From assembly GCA_949987565.1 (NCBI GenBank), contig OX465114.1:3686832-3750831 (forward strand): 64,000 bases of DNA, read 5' to 3'. Numbering within the stretch: the stretch's first letter is position 1; every line of letters begins with the position of its first letter. The notes below the pieces were generated by a model, which was not told the DNA's origin, made no database searches, and worked only from the letters and a program-made list of their open reading frames with translations. The translations under genes were made by a program, and so were the position numbers. Positions 56,718 to 64,000 of the stretch are shown piece by piece. The DNA is from Luidia sarsii (Eukaryota; Echinodermata; Asteroidea; Paxillosida; Luidiidae).

Positions 56718-59224
56718 GTTTTGAATCAACTCGCTTTTTTCAGATGTTCGCTTTACAGAAAGTAATTGGCTTTGCGACATAACCCAGAAAAATCAATATG
56801 CGCGGTCATTAAAATTGATTACGATTTTGGAAATTCATCCGACTCGTAAGCAAATAGCTTCTTGTTTTCAAAACATTTGTTCATTTTTGGAGGTTGATTT
56901 ATGTTTCTTACTAGAGTCCTTGCGGCAAGGTCAACAAACTGTGCTTCCATAGTGATCCAACAAGATTGGGGGAAAGAGATAGAAGTTTGTGGGAAAGGAT
57001 GCAAGATTGGGGGAAAGAGATAGAAGTTTGGGGGAAAGGGTTGTGAGTTTTGGGGAAAGGGATGTGAGTTTGAGGGAAAGATATGTGAGTTTTGGGGAAA
57101 GGAATGTGAGTTTGGGGAAAGAGATGTGAGTTCGGGGGAAAGGGATGTGATTTTCGGGGAAAAGGGATGTGATTTTCGGGAAAGGGAATGTGAATTTGAG
57201 AGAAAAAGGTGTGGGTTTTGGGGGGAAAAGAATGTGAGTTTGAGGGAAAGGATGTGAGTTTGAGAGAAAGAGATGCAAGATTTTTGTGAGTTTGGGATAT
57301 GTGAGTTTGCGGGAAAGGGATGCTAGTTTGAGGGAAAGAAATGTGAGTTTGGGGGAAAGAGATGTGAGTTTGGGTAAAAAGATGCATCTTTTGGTGAAAG
57401 GGAGTTTGATGGGAAAGAGATTTTAGTTTTGTGGTGAGGATGCAAGATGGGGAAATATATATGTGAGTTTGTGAGTTTACGGGAAAGGGATGTTAATTTG
57501 GGGGAAAGGGATGGTGATTTTAATGGAAAGAGATGTGAGTTTGGGGGAATGCAATGGAAGTTTGGGGAAAAGGGAAGTGAGTTTGGGGGAAAAGATGTGA
57601 GTTTGGGGGAAACGAATGTGAGTTTGGGGGAAACGAATCTGAGTTTTGGGGAAACGAATGTGAGTTTGGGGGAAACAAATGTGAGTTTGAGAGAAAGAGA
57701 TACAACAGATACAAGTTTTTGTGAAAGGGATGTGAGTTTGGGGTAAAGGGATGTAAGATTGGGGGAAAGGGACCGTGAGTTTGATGGAAAAGAGATGTGA
57801 GTTTGGGGGAAAGGATGCAAGATTGGGGGAAAGAGATAGAAGTTTGTGGGAAAGGATGCAAGATTGTGGGAAAGAGATAGAAGTTTGTGGGAAAAGATTG
57901 TGAGTTTTGGGGAAAGGGATGTGAGTTTGAGGGAAAGAGATGTGAGTTTTGGGGAAAGAGATGTGAGTTTTGGGGAAAGGGATGTGATTTTAATGGAAAG
58001 GAAGCAAGATTGTGGGAAAGGATGCAAGATTGGGGGAAAGAGATGTGAGTTTGGGGGAAATGAATGCCAGTTTTGGGGAAAGGGATGTGAGTTTGGGGAA
58101 AGAGATGTGAGTTCGGGGGAAAGGGATGTGATTTTCGGGGAAAAGGGATGTGATTTTCGGGAAAGGGATGGTGAATTTGAGAGAAAAAGGTGTGGGTTTT
58201 GGGGGGAAAAGAATGTGAGTTTGAGGGAAAGGATGTGAGTTTGAGAGAAAGAGATGCAAGATTTTTGTGAGTTTGGGATATGTGAGTTTGCGGGAAAGGG
58301 ATGCTAGTTTGAGGGAAAGAAATGTGAGTTTGGGGGAAAGAGATGTGAGTTTGGGTGAAAAGATGCATCTTTTGGTGAAAGGGAGTTTGATGGGAAAGAG
58401 ATTTTAGTTTTGTGGTGAGGATGCAAGATGGGGAAATATATATGTGAGTTTGTGAGTTTACGGGAAAGGGATGTTAATTTGGGGGAAAGGGATGGTGATT
58501 TTGATGGAAAGAGATGTGAGTTTGGGGGAATGCAATGTGAGTTTGGGGAAAAGGGAAGTGAGTTTGGGGGAAAAGATGTGAGTTTGGGGGAAACGAATGT
58601 GAGTTTGGGGGAAACGAATCTGAGTTTTGGGGAAACGAATGTGAGTTTGGGGGAAACAAATGTGAGTTTGAGAGAAAGAGATACAACAGATACAAGTTTT
58701 TGTGAAAGGGATGTGAGTTTGGGGTAAAGGGATGTAAGATTGGGGGAAAGGGACCGTGAGTTTGATGGAAAAGAGATGTGAGTTTGGGGGAAAGGATACA
58801 AGATTGGGGGAAAGAGATGGGAGTTTTGAGGAAAATGATGGAGTTTGGAGGGATATTGATGCAAGATTTTGGTGAAAGGGATGCAAGTTCTTTGGGTAAG
58901 GGATGTGAGTTTGAAGAAAAGGGATGTGAGTTTGAAGAAAAGGGATGTGAGTTTGAAGAAAAGGGATTTGAGTTTGAAGAAAAGGGATGTAAAATTGGGG
59001 GAAGGGACGGTGAGTTGGAGGGAAAGAGATATGAGTTTGGGGGAAAGCGATGTGAGTTTTAGGAAATGGATGGTGAGAATGTGGAAAAGAGATGTGAGTT
59101 TGGGGGAAAGGGATGTGAGTTTGGGGGAAAGGGATGTGAGTTTGGGGGAAGAGATGTAAGTTTGAGGGAAAGGATGTCAGTTTGCGGGAAAGGGATGGTA
59201 GTTTTGTGGAAAGGGATGTGATTT
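56718..59224 (+). repeat. Unit 34, 2,507-bp double unit without a central anchor
   Basis: Anchor 56718-56960, with T-to-A at 56875 and G-to-A at 56891. The first half is a type VII unit up to block D. At 57807-57837 it passes into a type V 41-bp array and runs through a second set of blocks b to f to the next anchor. The end of block D, E, f, one anchor and the start of an array are missing from the middle. Confidence 0.94.
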
Positions 59225-60664
59225 GTTTTGAATCAACTCGCTTTTTTCAGATGTTCGCTTTACAGAAAGTAATTGGCTTTGCGACATAACCCAGAAAAAT
59301 CAATATGCGCGGTCATTAAAATTGATTACGATTTTGGAAATTCATCCGACTCGTAAGCAAATAGCTTCTTGTTTTCAAAACTTTTGTTCATTTTTGGGGG
59401 TTGATTTATGTTTCTTACTAGAGTCCTTGCGGCAAGGTCAACAAACTGTGCTTCCATAGTGATCCAACAAGATTGGGGGAAAGAGATAGAAGTTTGTGGG
59501 AAAGGATGCAAGATTGGGGGAAAGAGATAGAAGTTTGGGGGAAAGGGTTGTGAGTTTTGGGGAAAGGGATGTGAGTTTGAGGGAAAGAGATGTGAGTTTT
59601 GGGGAAAGGGATGTGAGTTTGGGGAAAGAGATGTGAGTTCGGGGGAAAGGGATGTGATTTTCGGGGAAAAGGGATGTGATTTTCGGGAAAGGGAATGTGA
59701 ATTTGAGAGCAAAAGGTGTGGGTTTTGGGGGGAAAAGAATGTGAGTTTGAGGGAAAGGATGTGAGTTTGAGAGAAAGAGATGCAAGATTTTTGTGAGTTT
59801 GGGATATGTGAGTTTGCGGGAAAGGGATGCTAGTTTGAGGGAAAGAAATGTGAGTTTGGGGGAAAGAGATGTGAGTTTGGGTGAAAAGATGCATCTTTTG
59901 GTGAAAGGGAGTTTGATGGGAAAGAGATTTTAGTTTTGTGGTGAGGATGCAAGATGGGGAAATATATATGTGAGTTTGTGAGTTTACGGGAAAGGGATGT
60001 TAATTTGGGGGAAAGGGATGGTGATTTTAATGGAAAGAGATGTGAGTTTGGGGGAATGCAATGTAAGTTTGGGGAAAAGGGAAGTGAGTTTGGGGGAAAA
60101 GATGTGAGTTTGGGGGAAACGAATGTGAGTTTGGGGGAAACGAATCTGAGTTTTGGGGAAACGAATGTGAGTTTGGGGGAAACAAATGTGAGTTTGAGAG
60201 AAAGAGATACAACAGATACAAGTTTTTGTGAAAGAGATGTGAGTTTGGGGGAAAGGATGCAAGATTGGGGGAAAGAGATGGGAGTTTTGAGGAAAATGAT
60301 GGAGTTTGGAGGGATATTGATGCAAGATTTTGGTGAAAGGGATGCAAGTTCTTTGGGTAAGGGATGTGAGTTTGAAGAAAAGGGATGTGAGTTTGAAGAA
60401 AAGGGATGTGAGTTTGAAGAAAAGGGATTTGAGTTTGAAGAAAAGGGATGTAAAATTGGGGGAAGGGACGGTGAGTTGGAGGGAAAGAGATATGAGTTTG
60501 GGGGAAAGCGATGTGAGTTTTAGGAAATGGATGGTGAGAATGTGGAAAAGAGATGTGAGTTTGGGGGAAAGGGATGTGAGTTTGGGGGAAGAGATGTAAG
60601 TTTGAGGGAAAGGATGTCAGTTTGCGGGAAAGGGATGGTAGTTTTGTGGAAAGGGATGTGATTT
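59225..60664 (+). repeat. Unit 35, type VII, 1,440 bp, one dimer
   Basis: Anchor 59225-59467. Short block b as in unit 32. A 65-bp segment is missing after GTTTTTGTGAAAG near 60231, and block f has one 21-mer fewer. The two losses join + frames into a 189-codon open frame (59954-60523). Confidence 0.93.
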
Positions 60665-61634
60665 GTTTTGAATCAACTCGCTTTTTTCAGATGTTCGCTT
60701 TACAGAAAGTAATTGGCTTTGCGACATAACCCAGAAAAATCAATATGCGCGGTCATTAAAATTGATTACGATTTTGGAAATTCATCCGACTCGTAAGCAA
60801 ATAGCTTCTTGTTTTCAAAACTTTTGTTCATTTTTGGGGGTTGATTTATGTTTCTTACTAGAGTCCTTGCGGCAAGGTCAACAAACTGTGCTTCCATAGT
60901 GATCCAACAAGATTGGGGGAAAGAGATAGAAGTTTGTGGGAAAGGATGCAAGATTGGGGGAAAGAGATAGAAGTTTGTGGGAAAGGATGCAAGATTGTGG
61001 GAAAGAGATAGAAGTTTGTGGGAAAGGATGCAAAATTGGGGGAAAGAGATAGAAGTTTGGGGGAAACGAATGTGAGTTTGGGGGAAACAAATGTGAGTTT
61101 GAGAGAAAGAGATACAACAGATACAAGTTTTTGTGAAAGGGATGTGAGTTTGGGGTAAAGGGATGTAAGATTGGGGGAAAGGGACCGTGAGTTTGATGGA
61201 AAAGAGATGTGAGTTTCGGGGAAAGGATGCAAGATTGGGGGAAAGAGATGGGAGTTTTGAGGAAAATGATGGAGTTTGGAGGGATATTGATGCAAGATTT
61301 TGGTGAAAGGGATGCAAGTTCTTTGGGTAAGGGATGTGAGTTTGAAGAAAAGGGATGTGAGTTTGAAGAAAAGGGATGTGAGTTTGAAGAAAAGGGATTT
61401 GAGTTTGAAGAAAAGGGATGTAAAATTGGGGGAAGGGACGGTGAGTTGGAGGGAAAGAGATATGAGTTTGGGGGAAAGCGATGTGAGTTTTAGGAAATGG
61501 ATGGTGAGAATGTGGAAAAGAGATGTGAGTTTGGGGGAAAGGGATGTGAGTTTGGGGGAAGAGATGTAAGTTTGAGGGAAAGGATGTCAGTTTGCGGGAA
61601 AGGGATGGTAGTTTTGTGGAAAGGGATGTGATTT
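60665..61634 (+). repeat. Unit 36, 970 bp, array joined to block d
   Basis: Anchor 60665-60907, then three dimers. Near 61054-61066 the array tail (AGTTTGGGGGAAA) runs directly into late block d, deleting b, c and most of d. Block f again lacks one 21-mer, a feature shared with unit 35. Confidence 0.93.
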
Positions 61635-63385
61635 GTTTTGAATAAACTCGCTTTTTTCAGATGTTCGCTTTACAGAAAGTAATTGGCTTTGCGACATAAC
61701 CCAGAAAAATCAATATGCGCGGTCATTAAAATTGATTACGATTTTGGAAATTCATCCGACTCGTAAGCAAATAGCTTCTTGTTTTCAAAACTTTTGTTCA
61801 TTTTTGGGGGTTGATTTATGTTTCTTACTAGAGTCCTTGCGGCAAGGTCAACAAACTGTGCTTCCATAGTGATCCAACAAGATTGGGGGAAAGAGATAGA
61901 AGTTTGTGGGAAAGGATGCAAGATTGGGGGAAAGAGATAGAAGTTTGTGGGAAAGGATGCAAGATTGTGGGAAAGAGATAGAAGTTTGTGGGAAAGGATG
62001 CAAAATTGGGGGAAAGAGATAGAAGTTTGGGGGAAAGGGTTGTGAGTTTTGGGAAAGGGATGTGAGTTTGAGGGAAAGAGATGTGAGTTTTGGGGAAAGA
62101 GATGTGAGTTTTGGGGAAAGGGATGTGATTTGGGTGGAAAGGAAGCAAGATTGTGGGAAAGGATGCAAGATTGGGGGAAAGAGATGTGAGTTTGGGGGAA
62201 ATGAATGCCAGTTTTGGGGAAAGGGATGTGAGTTTGGGGAAAGAGATGTGAGTTCGGGGGAAAGGGATGTGATTTTCGGGGAAAAGGGATGTGATTTTCG
62301 GGAAAGGGATGGTGAATTTGAGAGAAAAAGGTGTGGGTTTTGGGGGGAAAAGAATGTGAGTTTGAGGGAAAGGATGTGAGTTTGAGAGAAAGAGATGCAA
62401 GATTTTTGTGAGTTTGGGATATGTGAGTTTGCGGGAAAGGGATGCTAGTTTGAGGGAAAGAAATGTGAGTTTGGGGGAAAGAGATGTGAGTTTGGGTAAA
62501 AAGATGCATCTTTTGGTGAAAGGGAGTTTGATGGGAAAGAGATTTTAGTATTGTGGTGAGGATGCAAGATGGGGAAATATATATGTGAGTTTGTGAGTTT
62601 ACGGGAAAGGGATGTTAATTTGGGGGAAAGGGATGGTGATTTTGATGGAAAGAGATGTGAGTTTGGGGGAATGCAATGTGAGTTTGGGGAAAAGGGAAGT
62701 GAGTTTGGGGGAAAAGATGTGAGTTTGGGGGAAACGAATGTGAGTTTTGGGGAAACGAATCTGAGTTTTGGGGAAACGAATGTGAGTTTGGGGGAAACAA
62801 ATGTGAGTTTGAGAGAAAGAGATACAACAGATACAAGTTTTTGTGAAAGGGATGTGAGTTTGGGGTAAAGGGATGTAAGATTGGGGGAAAGGGACCGTGA
62901 GTTTGATGGAAAAGAGATGTGAGTTTGGGGGAAAGGATGCAAGATTGGGGAAAGAGATGGGAGTTTTGAGGAAAATGATGGAGTTTGGAGGGATATTGAT
63001 GCAAGATTTTGGTGAAAGGGATGCAAGTTCTTTGGGTAAGGGATGTGAGTTTGAAGAAAAGGGATGTGAGTTTGAAGAAAAGGGATGTGAGTTTGAAGAA
63101 AAGGGATGTGAGTTTGAAGAAAAGGGATTTGAGTTTGAAGAAAAGGGATGTAAAATTGGGGGAAGGGACGGTGAGTTGGAGGGAAAGAGATATGAGTTTG
63201 GGGGAAAGCGATGTGAGTTTTAGGAAATGGATGGTGAGAATGTGGAAAAGAGATGTGAGTTTGGGGGAAAGGGATGTGAGTTTGGGGGAAAGGGATGTGA
63301 GTTTGGGGGAAGAGATGTAAGTTTGAGGGAAAGGATGTCAGTTTGCGGGAAAGGGATGGTGGTTTTGTGGAAAGGGATGTGATTT
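61635..63385 (+). repeat. Unit 37, type VI, 1,751 bp, three dimers, five E monomers
   Basis: Anchor 61635-61877, with C-to-A at 61644. Close to unit 31. Private changes: TTAGTATTG near 62547, and a G run one base shorter near 62946-62950. Confidence 0.94.
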
Positions 63386-64000
63386 GTTTTGAATCAACTC
63401 GCTTTTTTCAGATGTTCGCTTTACAGAAAGTAATTGGCTTTGCGACATAACCCAGAAAAATCAATATGCGCGGTCATTAAAATTGATTACGATTTTGGAA
63501 ATTCATCCGACTCGTAAGCAAATAGCTTCTTGTTTTCAAAACTTTTGTTCATTTTTGGGGGTTGATTTATGTTTCTTACTAGAGTCCTTGCGGCAAGGTC
63601 AACAAACTGTGCTTCCATAGTGATCCAACAAGATTGGGGGAAAGAGATAGAAGTTTGTGGGAAAGGATGCAAGATTGGGGGAAAGAGATAGAAGTTTGGG
63701 GGAAAGGGTTGTGAGTTTTGGGGAAAGGGATGTGAGTTTGAGGGAAAGAGATGTGAGTTTTGGGGAAAGGGATGTGAGTTTGGGGAAAGAGATGTGAGTT
63801 CGGGGGAAAGGGATGTGATTTTCGGGGAAAAGGGATGTGATTTTCGGGAAAGGGAATGTGAATTTGAGAGAAAAAGGTGTGGGTTTTGGGGGGAAAAGAA
63901 TGTGAGTTTTAGGGAAAGGATGTGAGTTTGAGAGAAAGAGATGCAAGATTTTTGTGAGTTTGGGATATGTGAGTTTGCGGGAAAGGGATGCTAGTTTGAG
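63386..64000 (+). repeat. Unit 38 (partial, type VII), cut by window end
   Basis: Anchor 63386-63628, one dimer, then the short block b shared with units 32, 34 and 35. The window ends before the palindrome of block c. The array clearly continues to the right. Confidence 0.94.

Larger units (their letters stand above)
1..64000. repeat. Hierarchical satellite array filling the window
   Basis: The whole window is one head-to-tail array with 38 copies of a 243-bp anchor, each followed by diverged 21-bp monomers. The + strand is G-rich and nearly C-free outside the anchors. I sort units by shared variants. Type I has TTTTGGGCTAAGG, GATTTGAGTTC and GTTTTTGTGAG. Type II has GATTGGGAGAAAG and usually GTTTGGAGGAAACG. 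Type III has GGGGGGAAGAGATAG in the second dimer and GGGGGGAAAGAATG. Type IV has GTTTGGTGGAAAG and GGTTTTTTGGGG. Type V has GATTGTGGGAAAGAG and GGGAATGTGAATTTG. Type VI has GCAAAATTGGGGG and GATTTGGGTGG. Type VII lacks the middle of block b. No transposase, reverse transcriptase, rRNA, tRNA or ordinary gene was recognised anywhere. Confidence 0.97.

Noticed and set aside
59954..60523. 189-codon plus-strand open frame
   Set aside because: It arises from a 65-bp deletion that joins two repeat frames, and consists of GERDVSL and EFEEKGC heptads. It is not kept in other units.
1..64000. Ribosomal DNA intergenic spacer or histone gene cluster
   Set aside because: Repeated 1.7-2-kb units with internal subrepeats recall spacers, but no rRNA or histone coding sequence occurs anywhere in 64 kb.
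1..64000. Immunoglobulin switch-like region
   Set aside because: The G-rich non-template strand is similar in principle, but AGCT motifs are essentially limited to one per anchor and no immunoglobulin exons are present.

Overview
This window is satellite DNA from end to end. I see no gene that I can defend, no RNA gene, no recognisable transposon and no CRISPR array. A 64-kb, highly homogenised, hierarchical tandem array of this kind points to a eukaryotic nuclear genome (centromeric, pericentromeric, subtelomeric or sex-chromosome heterochromatin). The sequence does not let me name the organism.

The array has four levels. Level 1 is a 21-bp monomer with consensus G5-A3-G3-ATGTGAG-T3. It contains no C on the + strand (by count 11 G, 5 A, 5 T). 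Level 2 is a 41-bp dimer (21+20) built on GATTGGGGG, GATAGAAG and GGATGCAA, repeated 1 to 9 times. Level 3 is a unit of usually 1.69-1.96 kb. Each unit starts with a 243-bp non-repetitive 'anchor' (about 37% GC) and continues with the 41-bp array and about 1.3 kb of diverged 21-mers. Level 4 is a set of multi-unit super-repeats of 7,380 bp, 7,140 bp, 3,361 bp and 3,051 bp. The anchor occurs 38 times, always in the same orientation, and I find only about a dozen base differences among all copies.

Order inside a standard unit (best seen at 6825-8535): anchor; block a (41-bp dimers); block b (diverged 21-mers with TTTTCGGGG); block c (16-bp palindrome AAAAGATGCATCTTTT and an ATATATAT tract); block d (AAACGAATG monomers, then a GATACAACA repeat); block D (GGATGCAAGATTGGGGG, then GATGGGAG); block E (21-mers with TTTGAAGAAAAGG, 4 or 5 copies); block f (near-perfect 21-mers); then the next anchor.

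From 1 to about 19.6 kb, units alternate mainly between two sequence types (I and II) and include a 7,380-bp duplication. From about 19.6 to 37.5 kb, types I and III alternate strictly, with a 7,140-bp four-unit period. From 37.5 to 42.6 kb there are three similar 1.69-1.71-kb units. From 42.6 kb to the right edge the array is scrambled: units of 813 to 2,507 bp, recurrent internal deletions, and one double unit that has lost its anchor. Breakpoints fall in short stretches shared by different blocks, so unequal recombination is the likely engine.

Because 21 is a multiple of 3 and the monomer has a stop in only one of six frames, long open frames with heptad repeats (GERDVSL on +, FPQTHIS or SPKLTSL on -) appear everywhere. 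They are by-products of the repeat. The only open frame with ordinary, non-repetitive composition is a 43-codon minus-strand frame inside the anchor. All counts here were made by eye.
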